NCBI RefSeq assembly: GCF_008122265.1
Contig: NZ_CP043042.1
Span: 1,922,001-1,986,000, forward strand
DNA length: 64,000 nucleotides
Direction: 5' to 3'
From: Marinobacter fonticola
GTDB taxonomy: Bacteria; Pseudomonadota; Gammaproteobacteria; Pseudomonadales; Oleiphilaceae
Positions 26,002 to 34,593 of this stretch are shown piece by piece (positions within the stretch are counted from its first letter, which is position 1; each line of letters opens with the position of its first letter). A program made the position numbers and the translations under genes. The notes under the pieces were generated by a model, which did no database searches, had not been told where the DNA came from, and saw nothing but the letters and a program-made list of their open reading frames with translations.

Positions 26002-27180
26002 ATGCTGATTGATTTTTTTATGGAGGTGCGCCGAGCTCGTGTGCCGGCGAGCCTGCGCGAGTATCTCGACCTCATCGATGCCTTACAGCACCGTCTGGCC
26101 TTTGCCGACTTGGAAGAGTTCTACTACCTCTCCCGGCTTTGCCTGGTGAAAGACGAGCGCCATTACGACAAGTTCGACCGAGCCTTCGATGCCTATTTTA
26201 AGGGCATCGAAAATCTCGACGACCTGATGCAGCAACTGATCCCCGAGGACTGGCTGCGCAAGGAATTCGAGAAGCAGCTTAGCGAGGAGGAGAAGGCCAA
26301 GATTGACTCGCTGGGTGGCCTGGAGGAGCTGATCAAGGCGTTCAAGGATCGTCTGGAAAACCAGAAGGAGCGGCATCAGGGCGGTAATCGTCAGATCGGT
26401 ACCGGTGGCACATCGCCTTTCGGCGCTCACGGTTATAATCCGGAAGGATTTCGCATCGGTCAGGAAAAAGGCCGCCACGGCCGTGCTGTCAAAGTCTGGG
26501 AGAAACGCGGTTTCAGAGATTTGGACGACAGTATCACTCTGGGCATCCGCAACATTAAAGTTGCGTTACGGCGCCTGCGTAAATTCGCTCGACAGGGTGC
26601 CGCAGAAAAGCTCGATATGGACGATACGATTCGTTCGACAGCGCGAAATGCCGGCTACCTGGACCTGAAGATGGTCCCCGAGCGGCATAACGCAGTGAAG
26701 GTGCTGATCTTCTTCGACGTGGGCGGCTCTATGGATCCTCACGTTAGGGTCTGCGAGGAGCTGTTCTCGGCAGCGCGGATGGAGTTCAAGCACATGGAGT
26801 ACTTCTACTTCCATAATTTCGTTTACGAAAGTGTTTGGAAAAACAATATCCGGCGTTTTAACGAAACCACCAGTACCTGGGACGTCCTGCATAAGTACAC
26901 ACCGGACTATAAGGTGATCTTCGTCGGTGACGCGAGCATGGCGCCATATGAAATATCCCATCCCGGTGGTTCCATCGAGCATTGGAACGAAGAGGCCGGC
27001 GCGGTCTGGTTCCAGCGCATCCAGGAACACTTTAGCAAGGTAGTGTGGCTCAATCCCTTGCCAGAGGACTACTGGGGTACAGGGGGTTCCATTGGCATGA
27101 CCCGGCAACTCGTGGGGGAGCATATGTATCCCCTCACCATTGACGGGCTTGAATCGGCTATGCGCCATCTGAGCAAGTAA
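26002..27180 (+). CDS. VWA (CoxE-like) partner protein of MoxR ATPase
   Basis: The 392-residue protein has no signal peptide, so it is cytoplasmic. Its C-terminal half is a VWA domain beginning V-L-I-F-F-D-V-G-G-S-M (Asp239). The canonical MIDAS D-x-S-x-S is here D-x-G-x-S, so the metal site is altered. The N-terminal half is helical and charged (Y-Y-L-S-R-L-C-L-V-K-D-E). The GGAGGA site and short gap show coupling to moxR. Such MoxR/CoxE-like pairs mature metalloenzymes or remodel envelope complexes; no client is obvious unless it is the VWA protein at 22243 or the operon downstream. Confidence 0.88.
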   Translation: MLIDFFMEVRRARVPASLREYLDLIDALQHRLAFADLEEFYYLSRLCLVKDERHYDKFDRAFDAYFKGIENLDDLMQQLIPEDWLRKEFEKQLSEEEKAKIDSLGGLEELIKAFKDRLENQKERHQGGNRQIGTGGTSPFGAHGYNPEGFRIGQEKGRHGRAVKVWEKRGFRDLDDSITLGIRNIKVALRRLRKFARQGAAEKLDMDDTIRSTARNAGYLDLKMVPERHNAVKVLIFFDVGGSMDPHVRVCEELFSAARMEFKHMEYFYFHNFVYESVWKNNIRRFNETTSTWDVLHKYTPDYKVIFVGDASMAPYEISHPGGSIEHWNEEAGAVWFQRIQEHFSKVVWLNPLPEDYWGTGGSIGMTRQLVGEHMYPLTIDGLESAMRHLSK

Positions 27181-27241
27181 CGGGAGAATACCAGCGTATC
27201 AAGCAGACAGGCGGTCCTCAGTGGCCGCTTTCATTCTGCGC

Positions 27242-27274
27242 AAAAAAAAGCCGATGCGGTTGAGGCGCATCGGC
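27242..27274 (-). terminator. Rho-independent terminator facing left, without an obvious gene
   Basis: On the minus strand GCCGATGCG pairs with CGCATCGGC around a seven-base loop and is followed directly by eight T residues. The plus strand has no U tract after the stem, so it does not end the moxR-VWA transcript efficiently. A short leftward transcript is implied. Confidence 0.8.
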
Positions 27275-27296
27275 GAAGCTCGGCATATCGAACGGC

Positions 27297-27332
27297 TTAA
27301 CCTTCAGTGAAGAATTGCACCGCACGTCTCAT
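27297..27332 (-). other. Possible 11-residue leader-type ORF before the leftward terminator
   Basis: The minus strand reads MRRAVQFFTEG then TAA, 23 bases before the terminator stem. There is no strong ribosome site. It could be a chance ORF within a small RNA or a short peptide gene. Confidence 0.25.
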
Positions 27333-27643
27333 GGAGCACAGTCTCTGCCAGTTATAATTAAACTGTTTTAAAACAGCAGCTTACAGTCGCCCTGTGTAAG
27401 CCGAAGTAATAGGGGTCCGAAATATGATGTTGGGGTGTAAATCGAACCGACGGTAAAGCCTTTAACTGTAAGTTTTATGGACGCTTTTTGCGGACTTACT
27501 TCCGGGTCCTTATTAATTGGTGATCTGGGTACTGTTTCGCCGACGGCGCCAATGCTACGATTTGTTGCTGAATGTAATCATGATGGTGTCCATGGGGACG
27601 GCTATCGACGAAGTGCTCCAGGGAAGAGGTGTAAGAAGCTCCC

Positions 27644-28150
27644 ATGCGTCTGATCGTTCTGTTAATGGTTGTTTTGCTTAGCCTGAGCGCAGGCGTGGCG
27701 ATGGCTGAGTCCATTGACCGGGAAATATCCGATTTGAAGGCCGATGTGGCTTCGCTCAATCACGAGCTTTTCGAGTTGGAGGAGGAAATACTGCACCCGG
27801 CGAACACCCAGGTGGCGGTGTATCTTTCGTTCAGTGCCCGTGACTATTTTGTGCTCGATTCGGTGGAGCTCTCTATCGATGGCCACCCGGCAGCCTCGCA
27901 TCTCTATACGGAGCGAGAGCGTATGGCCCTGGAAAAAGGCGGGGTTCAACGCCTTTACCTCGGCAGTCTGTCGGTCGGCGAGCATACCCTGAGTGCCGTC
28001 TTCAACGGCCAAGGCGCTAACGACCACTACCATCGCAAAGACGCCAGCTTCACCATTGAGAAGGCTTCGGGTAAAGCCCAGTACGAGCTGGTGTTGGACG
28101 CGCAGGCGCCGGCCTATGAACCGAAACTGCAATTAAAGGAATGGGAGTAG
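27644..28150 (+). CDS. Exported coiled-coil/beta-domain protein, first gene of TPR-ExbBD operon
   Basis: The 168-residue protein has a clear signal peptide (cleavage after A-M-A, about residue 21), then a heptad-type coiled coil (about 22-52). A beta-rich domain with V-x-L-S-I-D-G and L-S-V-G-E-H-T-L-S-A-V-F follows, resembling a small Ig-like or PEGA-like sandwich. I do not recognise a named family. It is the first gene of a nine-gene row and is followed by the TPR gene after ten bases. A periplasmic structural or adaptor part of the energised complex encoded downstream is the simplest reading. Confidence 0.7.
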   Translation: MRLIVLLMVVLLSLSAGVAMAESIDREISDLKADVASLNHELFELEEEILHPANTQVAVYLSFSARDYFVLDSVELSIDGHPAASHLYTERERMALEKGGVQRLYLGSLSVGEHTLSAVFNGQGANDHYHRKDASFTIEKASGKAQYELVLDAQAPAYEPKLQLKEWE

Positions 28151-28160
28151 GGCGCCTTAC

Positions 28161-29969
28161 ATGGGATGGTATTTGACCCGCATTGCCTTACTTCTGGCGC
28201 TTTTAAGCGGTCAGGCAGAAGCTGACTCCGGTCGTATCAATGAGCGTTTGGCGCTATACGCGCTGGAGACGGGCGAGGCGGCGGAAGCACTTCACTGGAT
28301 TGCGGACGCTTCGTCGCCCAAGGCGGCCAGCATCCGTGGCCGCGCATACGCTCAGCTAGGCTTGGTACGGCAAGCTCGTGATGCCTTGTCGGCAGCCAAC
28401 GACGAACACCCGCTGGAACCAGAAGCCCGACTGACACTGGCGAAAGCTAACAGGGCGCTGGGGAAAGACGGCGATGCCGACCAGCTGCTGAGGGCTATTC
28501 AGCGGCAGGGCCAGGGAAAGGTTGCGGAAGAAGCCGCTTTTTTGCTCGCCGAACAGGCGATCGGCCAATCGTCCTATGATCGGGCCGGGCAAATTCTGGC
28601 TAATTCGCCCGAAGGCTATTGGAGTGCCCTAGGCTATCTTAATCTTGCCACGGCCTACGGGCGTCAGGACGAAGACGTCACCCGCAGCCTCATTTCACTA
28701 CGCGTTGCCCAGGCCATGCTGGGGGATCGCGCGACCACGTCCTATCCAGATCTGCTGCAACGAATCCAGCTCACGGCGGCTTTTCTGGCACTCAAGGGCG
28801 AGGACGCTGACAAAGCCTTGACCTTTCTCAATAAAATTTCACTGAACGGCTACCACACGCCGCAGGCATTATACCTGCACGGTCTGGCGCATGCCCGCAA
28901 GGACAACTACCGCGCGGCCATGCAGTCCTGGCATCGGGCTCGCAAATTTCCGCTGAGCTTCCCTGGGGCGGCCGACGCCTGGTTGGGTATGGGCCGGGGT
29001 TTCGATGAGTCCGGCTATCTGGGCCAGTCCGGCGAAGCCTATCTCGGCGCCATTGCGGCATTTGAGGGAGAGCTGGCGACGCTGGATACGCTTAAACGGC
29101 AGATTCGGGCGCAAGGGGGATACGAGGCCATGGCGCTGTCCGCAAAAGCGGAGGATGTAGAGTGGTTTCTGGCCGACAGTAAAACCTTGACCCAGCCCCG
29201 ACTCGCTTATCTCATGCACTTTATGGAAAGCGCAGAAGCCCAGCAAGCCGTCGCCCGGGTAGCCGATCTGGAACGAATGGAAGAGCGTTTGCGCAAGCGA
29301 TTGAATGATTTGGATGTCCTTGGCGGGATGCTTTCCGAGCGTCGGACAACGCTCCGCAGGCACCTCGATACCGGTGACCTGGATGCGTTGAAGTCTCGCA
29401 TGACGGGACTGCGTGAGCGTCAACAACGGTTGCAAAGCGAGATTCAAACGATGGCCGAGTCTGGCCGTTCCGTGGAGCTGGCGAGGGGGGAGTTGGCCCG
29501 AAAGCTCGAGCAGGTCCGCGTACTGGAAGCGAAAAATAACCTGACGCCTGAAGAGGCTGAACGCCTCAAACGTTTGCGAGGCGTGCTGGAGTGGGAAGCC
29601 CAGGAGCAGTTCGAACTGGCCCGGCGTGAGCACGAGCGTGAACTGGCTCACATTGGCGCCGCCCTGGATGCGGCAGAAAAGAGTTACGGACGATTCGAGC
29701 AGCAACTGCGCGGGGCGTCAGAGCGTTTTGCGCAGAGAAGTAAGCGGGTCGATCAGCTTGAGACTCAGACGCGTATAACGCTCGAACGCGTCGTTGGGTT
29801 GCGTCAGAGTGCAGGCGAGCTGCTTAACTCAGCCTTGCTGGGCTTCCTTGATCGTCAGTCCGTGGTGATGAGTGCTCACCTTGATCGTAGCGAGCAACAG
29901 CTTGCTCACCTCTATGAATACCTCGCCCTTAACCGTAAGGCGGATTCAGCCGCGGGGGCGGAGCAATGA
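28161..29969 (+). CDS. Exported TPR/coiled-coil protein
   Basis: The 602-residue protein has a signal peptide (M-G-W-Y-L to about A-E-A, residue 22). The N-terminal two-thirds is made of irregular TPR-like helices (A-L-E-T-G-E-A-A-E-A-L-H-W-I and similar). The C-terminal 240 residues are long coiled coil rich in Glu, Arg and Leu (E-R-M-E-E-R-L-R-K-R-L). It should be periplasmic or attached to the outer membrane by partners. Its TGA overlaps the ATG of the next TPR gene. In myxobacteria and other gammaproteobacteria, comparable TPR proteins accompany ExbB/ExbD/AgmX-type sets; the function here is unknown. Confidence 0.75.
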   Translation: MGWYLTRIALLLALLSGQAEADSGRINERLALYALETGEAAEALHWIADASSPKAASIRGRAYAQLGLVRQARDALSAANDEHPLEPEARLTLAKANRALGKDGDADQLLRAIQRQGQGKVAEEAAFLLAEQAIGQSSYDRAGQILANSPEGYWSALGYLNLATAYGRQDEDVTRSLISLRVAQAMLGDRATTSYPDLLQRIQLTAAFLALKGEDADKALTFLNKISLNGYHTPQALYLHGLAHARKDNYRAAMQSWHRARKFPLSFPGAADAWLGMGRGFDESGYLGQSGEAYLGAIAAFEGELATLDTLKRQIRAQGGYEAMALSAKAEDVEWFLADSKTLTQPRLAYLMHFMESAEAQQAVARVADLERMEERLRKRLNDLDVLGGMLSERRTTLRRHLDTGDLDALKSRMTGLRERQQRLQSEIQTMAESGRSVELARGELARKLEQVRVLEAKNNLTPEEAERLKRLRGVLEWEAQEQFELARREHERELAHIGAALDAAEKSYGRFEQQLRGASERFAQRSKRVDQLETQTRITLERVVGLRQSAGELLNSALLGFLDRQSVVMSAHLDRSEQQLAHLYEYLALNRKADSAAGAEQ

Positions 29970-32812
29970 ATAAATTACCCATGTGCAGTCCGCTGACAAA
30001 GAGACGAACGTGGACGTGGATGGTGGTGTGGGCCACTACCGTTTTCGTCAGCCTTTCGGTGCGTGCAGAACCGGCGGGCAGCTTTCAAGTGAATCTTGGA
30101 GAAGACGGCGAAACCATTGGCGAAATGCGGCCCGTGTTCCTCGAAATGTCGTCCCGCGAACTACCGGCTATATCTCTCAAGGAGGTGGCGCGCCGCTACA
30201 AGCGACTGTTTGAAGAAGCGGAAGATCCGGAGGTGCGGATTGACGCGCTGCACCGGCTCACCAACCTCCATTCGCTGTCCGGAGACGGTCTGGACCTGAC
30301 GCCTGAGCAGGAAGCGGTCATCTATCGCGAGGCGATCAAGAGTTATGAAATGGTCGTCAATCAGGGCCATTACCAAGGCAGGTTGGATGAACTGTTATAT
30401 CAGACAGCGAAGGCCTACGCCTTCATCGGTCAGGACAAGCAATCCATTACCCGTTTAGAACAGCTTGTGGGGCTCTATCCGCAATCCGATCTGGCGCCGG
30501 AAGCCCGTTTCAGAATTGCCGAAGACGCGTTCTCCCGCGGCAGCTATACCCAAGCGGAAGCGGCATATCAACAGGTTACTCAAGATGCCGAGCGCGATGA
30601 TTTACGCCAGAAAGCGCTCTATATGGAAGGCTGGAGCCAGTACAAGCAACAGAAGCTGAGTAAGGCCAGCGGCACTTTTTTTCAGGTACTCGATGATTAT
30701 CATGCCAGCTCCGACGGCTTCACGACGCTTGAAGGCGGTAGCGAGGACTTGGTCAACGACACCTTCCGTATCCTGGCCTTGATGGCTTCCCGCCGAGGTG
30801 GCGTTGAAGCTGTGGACGACATGCTGGCAGAGCGCGGGGGGCGTCCCTACGACTACCTGCTGTATGATCGCCTTGGGGATTATTATTTGTCGAAGCAGCG
30901 CTATTCGGACAGTGTCGCGGTTAACCGTCACTTCGTGGAAGCACACCCCGGGCACCCTAGCAACGCTGCGTTACGTGCTCAGATTGTCTCTATATGGGAG
31001 GCCGGCGGTTTCGAAGAGGAGGCCCAAGAGGCCCGGGAAACTTACGTCAGGGCGTACGCTGACTCGTCGGTTTACGCTGTTTTGGCCGATCAAGAGAAAG
31101 CCTTATGGCGCGAACTCGCTGAGCATGTGGCCGATGTATTCTATCGCCGGGCCGGGCTGCCGGATTCGACGGACTCTGACGCGCTTTTCGCCGAGGCTGG
31201 CGGATACTACGGTCGCCTCGGCAATTTATCGGCGCAGGACGACGCCTATGTGGAGGCCGGCGAGTTCTGGCGTCTGGCCGGCGATGCCTGGCTACAGGCG
31301 GGTGTTCGCGCTCAGGCACTGGCTTATTTTTACAAGGCGGGCTATGAAGCGCCGGGCTACGCGGAGGCGGTGGACGCAGGCTGGGCCGAGCTCTTGCTTT
31401 ATCGTGACTTACCCTCACCGGAAGGGGATGAGCCGCTGACCAAGCTCGTGAACCGTTTTGCCCAAACGTTTGCTACCGATGCCCGAGTGCCCTCTCTGCA
31501 TGCCGATCTGGCAAATCGGTTGCTCAAATCGGGCAAACTGGTCGAAGCTGGCCGCCAGGCCATTGCTGCGATGACGCACCCGCTGGTTGACGACGCCGAA
31601 CGGCGTTCGGCGTTGTTGGTTGTCGCCCAGGTTGCCTATGACCGCAGGGACTATGTCGCGGCAGAAAAAAGTTATCGTCAGGCATTGGCGATCAACGAGC
31701 CCGTCAATACACAGGCAGCGAAGACCAACGCGGCTATTCGTGACCAGTTGGCGCGCGCCATATACCGCCAAGCCGAAGACGAAGTGAACCAAGGCGATGT
31801 TAAGCAAGCGGTGGCCCACTTCCAGCGGGTCGAAGCCGTGGGCGCCAAACGCTCGATTGGGATGAATGCCCACTACGATGCGGCCACAGCACTGCTTAGA
31901 GCAGAGGAGTGGTCATCTGCTATCGAGCAATTGCAAACGTTCCGCAAACGTTATCCGGAGCAAGCGCTGACGGCCACAGTCAGCGAAAAACTGGTCATGG
32001 CTTACAGAGAGTCCGGCCAGAAAGCCCTGGCGGCGGATGAGTTGCTCGCGCACGCCGAGCAGCGCCCGTCTCCGTGGGAAACGCGTTTGTCCGCTGCGAA
32101 CCTGCTGATGGAAGCTGGCAGTACGCGGCGGGCCAACGGCATAATCGTTGATTACCTTGATCAGGCCGGTGAACCGCAGGATGCGCAGGCGCATTTGCAC
32201 CAGCAATCTTTGCGTCAACAGCTGATTGAATCCGCAGCAGGCGGCTCTGCTATGTCCATGCGAGCCGAGCTGGTGGAACGGGAAATAGCCAGCGACTGGC
32301 ACTCGGATGAGAGCCTGGCTTGGGCCTCTTCCTCGGCCCTGGCGTTAGCTGATAACGAAGCCAGCCGTTTCAGGAGTATCAAGCTGACCCTCCCCCTCAA
32401 TCAATCTCTGGCGCGCAAACGCCGCGCCCTCCAGGCCACCGTCGACCGCTACGGTCAAGTTGAGCGCATGGGCGACGCCGAGGCACGCTCGCAGGCCATG
32501 TACGGGAAGGCTGAGTTATTCCGGGTACTGGCGCGGGACATCATGCAGTCGGACCGGCCGACAGGACTGAACGAATTAGAGCAATCCCAGTACGCGATTT
32601 TGTTGGAGGAGCAAGCCTATCCGTTCGAGGAGAAGGCCATCGATATGCACGCCGCTAATCATGAACAGGTAGGAGAGGGCGTTTATAACGCGTGGGTTAA
32701 GCGTAGCCTCGACGCGCTGGCGGAAATGTTCCCGGGCCGGTATAGCCGCAAGGTTCGCTGGATTGAATGGACGTCCCAGGAGGTGGATTATGCCCGCGCA
32801 GAGACCCGCTAG
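29966..32812 (+). CDS. Large exported TPR protein
   Basis: The 948-residue protein begins with a basic stretch and a hydrophobic segment (about 18-34) ending near V-R-A, a signal peptide or anchor. The remainder is TPR-like solenoid with repeated Y-x-x-A and A-x-x-A-E patterns, as in proteins of the outer-membrane assembly type (YfgC/BamD-like repeats around E-A-R-F-R-I-A-E-D-A-F). Start ATG overlaps the preceding stop (ATGA). The length suggests more than twenty repeats forming a long scaffold across the periplasm. No catalytic domain is visible. Confidence 0.75.
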   Translation: MNKLPMCSPLTKRRTWTWMVVWATTVFVSLSVRAEPAGSFQVNLGEDGETIGEMRPVFLEMSSRELPAISLKEVARRYKRLFEEAEDPEVRIDALHRLTNLHSLSGDGLDLTPEQEAVIYREAIKSYEMVVNQGHYQGRLDELLYQTAKAYAFIGQDKQSITRLEQLVGLYPQSDLAPEARFRIAEDAFSRGSYTQAEAAYQQVTQDAERDDLRQKALYMEGWSQYKQQKLSKASGTFFQVLDDYHASSDGFTTLEGGSEDLVNDTFRILALMASRRGGVEAVDDMLAERGGRPYDYLLYDRLGDYYLSKQRYSDSVAVNRHFVEAHPGHPSNAALRAQIVSIWEAGGFEEEAQEARETYVRAYADSSVYAVLADQEKALWRELAEHVADVFYRRAGLPDSTDSDALFAEAGGYYGRLGNLSAQDDAYVEAGEFWRLAGDAWLQAGVRAQALAYFYKAGYEAPGYAEAVDAGWAELLLYRDLPSPEGDEPLTKLVNRFAQTFATDARVPSLHADLANRLLKSGKLVEAGRQAIAAMTHPLVDDAERRSALLVVAQVAYDRRDYVAAEKSYRQALAINEPVNTQAAKTNAAIRDQLARAIYRQAEDEVNQGDVKQAVAHFQRVEAVGAKRSIGMNAHYDAATALLRAEEWSSAIEQLQTFRKRYPEQALTATVSEKLVMAYRESGQKALAADELLAHAEQRPSPWETRLSAANLLMEAGSTRRANGIIVDYLDQAGEPQDAQAHLHQQSLRQQLIESAAGGSAMSMRAELVEREIASDWHSDESLAWASSSALALADNEASRFRSIKLTLPLNQSLARKRRALQATVDRYGQVERMGDAEARSQAMYGKAELFRVLARDIMQSDRPTGLNELEQSQYAILLEEQAYPFEEKAIDMHAANHEQVGEGVYNAWVKRSLDALAEMFPGRYSRKVRWIEWTSQEVDYARAETR

Positions 32813-33527
32813 GGTGCCGCTGAAAAAGTTAAGGCTGCCCCCCATGGGCCCGTCCGGCGGACTCGGATTATCCCGGTCGCTTTTTAGCTCATTATTTAGC
32901 TCACTATTTAGCAAAACAACGATTCGCCCGAATAACGCGCTGCCGGCTATCGCCACTCTGTTTCTGGTGTCTGTTCTGGCGGCGGGTTGTACGTTCATGC
33001 CTGCCGGGGAGCAGCGCCAGAACGGGGTGGCGCAGGGTGAAGCGGTGGACCCATTGACCGCCGAGCATCAGGCTCGAATGGACAAAGCCCTGCAACTAGC
33101 GCATGCCGAGCAATACGATGCGGCAGTACAGGTGCTGAGAACAATCCAGGCAAAGCGACCGAACGTGGGCCTGATCGACGCGCGTATCGGCTGGGTGTTG
33201 CAGAAACAGGGTTGGGATATGGAGGCGGAAGATGCCTATCTGCGTGCGTTGGAGAAGGACCCTTCTGAGCCCATGGCGGCGAATAATCTGGCGTTGATGC
33301 GGCAGTCCGAAGGGCGTTTCGATGAAGCGCGCCAGTTTCTTGAGGTCAGCCTGCAGGCGCACCCGGAGTCCCCGGAGCTGCACTACAACCTGGCCGTACT
33401 GGCGGAACTCTACCTGCTGGATCTGCCGCTTGCGCTTAAACACTACCGCGAGTACCAAACGCTGACCGATGGCCGCGAAAAGCAGGTCGCAGGTTGGATC
33501 GCCGATTTGGAACGCAGGGTAAATTAA
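32790..33527 (+). CDS. TPR lipoprotein
   Basis: I choose ATG 32790 because AGGAGGT lies six bases upstream; it overlaps the previous gene by 23 bases. The 245-residue product has a very long N-region before the lipobox L-A-A-G-C (Cys at about 58), followed by three to four TPRs (Y-D-A-A-V-Q-V-L, D-A-Y-L-R-A-L-E-K-D-P, P-E-L-H-Y-N-L-A). The pre-lipobox region includes L-F-S-S-L-F-S-S-L-F-S, coded by a 12-bp tandem repeat at 32883-32912. A shorter start at 32844 is possible but has a weaker site. The lipoprotein probably fixes the complex to the outer membrane, in the way PilF/Pal-like partners do. Confidence 0.78.
   Translation: MPAQRPARVPLKKLRLPPMGPSGGLGLSRSLFSSLFSSLFSKTTIRPNNALPAIATLFLVSVLAAGCTFMPAGEQRQNGVAQGEAVDPLTAEHQARMDKALQLAHAEQYDAAVQVLRTIQAKRPNVGLIDARIGWVLQKQGWDMEAEDAYLRALEKDPSEPMAANNLALMRQSEGRFDEARQFLEVSLQAHPESPELHYNLAVLAELYLLDLPLALKHYREYQTLTDGREKQVAGWIADLERRVN
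32883..32912. repeat. 12-bp tandem repeat inside the TPR lipoprotein signal region
   Basis: TTTAGCTCATTA (32883-32894), TTTAGCTCACTA (32895-32906) and a partial TTTAGC (32907-32912). In frame, they lengthen the signal N-region by L-F-S-S units, so copy-number change would not break the frame. Confidence 0.85.
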
Positions 33528-33528
33528 T

Positions 33529-33894
33529 ATGGTGTTCGTCGATTGTCATCGCGTTTTCAGAACAATGTTGTTGGCCTGTTTAATGGCGGTCAGTGGTACC
33601 CTGGCTCCGGTATGGGCAGCGAACACGGTGACCACTGAAGAGAAGGCATCGGCCGATGCGACGACAGCCGGCAACCGGACGGTATTAACGGTCCGGGGTA
33701 TTTCGGTACAGGGCGACGACGACTACCCCAGGGTTCTGAACATTCTGCCATGGCAACCGCCGACAATATCCCGGCGCGCCCGGAACCCTCTGCGGCTTGA
33801 CGACGAGGGCTTGTTGGAACCGGCCGATCCCAATGCCATGGAGGGCCACCGCCAGTTCAGGCAAACGCTGAATCCGCATCGCGGCAAGCAGTAA
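33529..33894 (+). CDS. Small exported protein of the TPR-ExbBD operon
   Basis: The 121-residue protein has a signal peptide ending V-W-A (about 30) and no membrane segment after it. The mature part has V-L-N-I-L-P-W-Q-P-P-T followed by R-R-x-R-N-P-L and a polar tail. I do not know the family by name. Proteins with the same I-L-P-W-Q-P-P-like segment accompany similar TPR-ExbBD operons in other gammaproteobacteria, as far as I recall. It starts one base after the lipoprotein stop and precedes the ExbB-like gene by 35 bases. Confidence 0.65.
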   Translation: MVFVDCHRVFRTMLLACLMAVSGTLAPVWAANTVTTEEKASADATTAGNRTVLTVRGISVQGDDDYPRVLNILPWQPPTISRRARNPLRLDDEGLLEPADPNAMEGHRQFRQTLNPHRGKQ

Positions 33895-33929
33895 TAACGA
33901 CGCAACAGGACAAAACGGAGAGTTATTCC

Positions 33930-34577
33930 ATGCCTTTGCTTGAAACCGTAATTCGCTTTTTCCAGAACGGCGGGCCGTTCATGTATCCCATCGCGCTGGT
34001 TCTGGTTATTGGACTAGCTATCGCGCTGGAACGTTTTATCTACCTCTCACGGGTGCGCCGTGCAAATCGGCGAGCCTTCGAAACCGGAATTCTTCCGCTG
34101 CTGCGTAAGCGCGATTACAAGCAGGCGATGCAGGCAGCCAATAATTCCAACAGTGCCATCGCCTCGATTTTAGGCGCTGGACTGGGCCGGCTGCTGGGCG
34201 ACCATCGTCGTGAAGATATCGAGTACGCCATGGAAGAGGGGCTGATGGAAGTCCTGCCGCGCCTGGAGAAACGTACACAGTATCTCGCAACGCTTGCCAA
34301 CGTGGCGACGTTGCTAGGGCTTCTCGGCACGATAATCGGTTTGATCGCAGCCTTCACGGCGGTCGCTAACGCCGATCCGGCGGAAAAAGCGACCCTGCTA
34401 TCCCAGAGTATCTCCGTGGCCATGAATACCACGGCCTTCGGCTTAATGTCCGCCATTCCCTTGTTGCTGTTCCATGCGGTTTTGCAAACCAGAACCAATG
34501 AGTTGGTGGACAGCTTCGAGATGGCGGGCGTGAAGTTCCTCAACACGGTATCCGAACAGCGCGCCCAGGCGTCCTGA
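33930..34577 (+). CDS. MotA/TolQ/ExbB-family proton channel protein
   Basis: The 215-residue protein has the three-helix layout of ExbB/TolQ: helix 1 at about 17-40, a long cytoplasmic loop, then helices at about 119-146 (L-L-G-L-L-G-T-I-I-G-L) and 160-188 (N-T-T-A-F-G-L-M-S-A-I-P). The G-L-L-G-T-I-x-G and T-T-A-x-G-L-x-x-A-I-P motifs line the channel. It should form a pentamer that converts proton flow into movement of the ExbD-like partners encoded next. It does not sit beside a siderophore receptor, so iron uptake is not indicated. Confidence 0.92.
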   Translation: MPLLETVIRFFQNGGPFMYPIALVLVIGLAIALERFIYLSRVRRANRRAFETGILPLLRKRDYKQAMQAANNSNSAIASILGAGLGRLLGDHRREDIEYAMEEGLMEVLPRLEKRTQYLATLANVATLLGLLGTIIGLIAAFTAVANADPAEKATLLSQSISVAMNTTAFGLMSAIPLLLFHAVLQTRTNELVDSFEMAGVKFLNTVSEQRAQAS

Positions 34578-34593
34578 TCCACCGGTGGCTAGC

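Larger units (their letters stand above)
27181..27643. other. Intergenic region between the MoxR/VWA pair and the TPR-ExbBD operon
   Basis: This 463-base gap should hold the rightward operon promoter; a TATAAT hexamer is at 27353-27358 on the plus strand without a good -35 box. It also contains a perfect 14-bp palindrome CTGTTTTAAAACAG at 27363-27376. At 27242-27274 there is a strong terminator that points leftward, although no leftward gene is known here. An 11-codon minus-strand ORF (27297-27332) stands just before that terminator. Confidence 0.5.
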
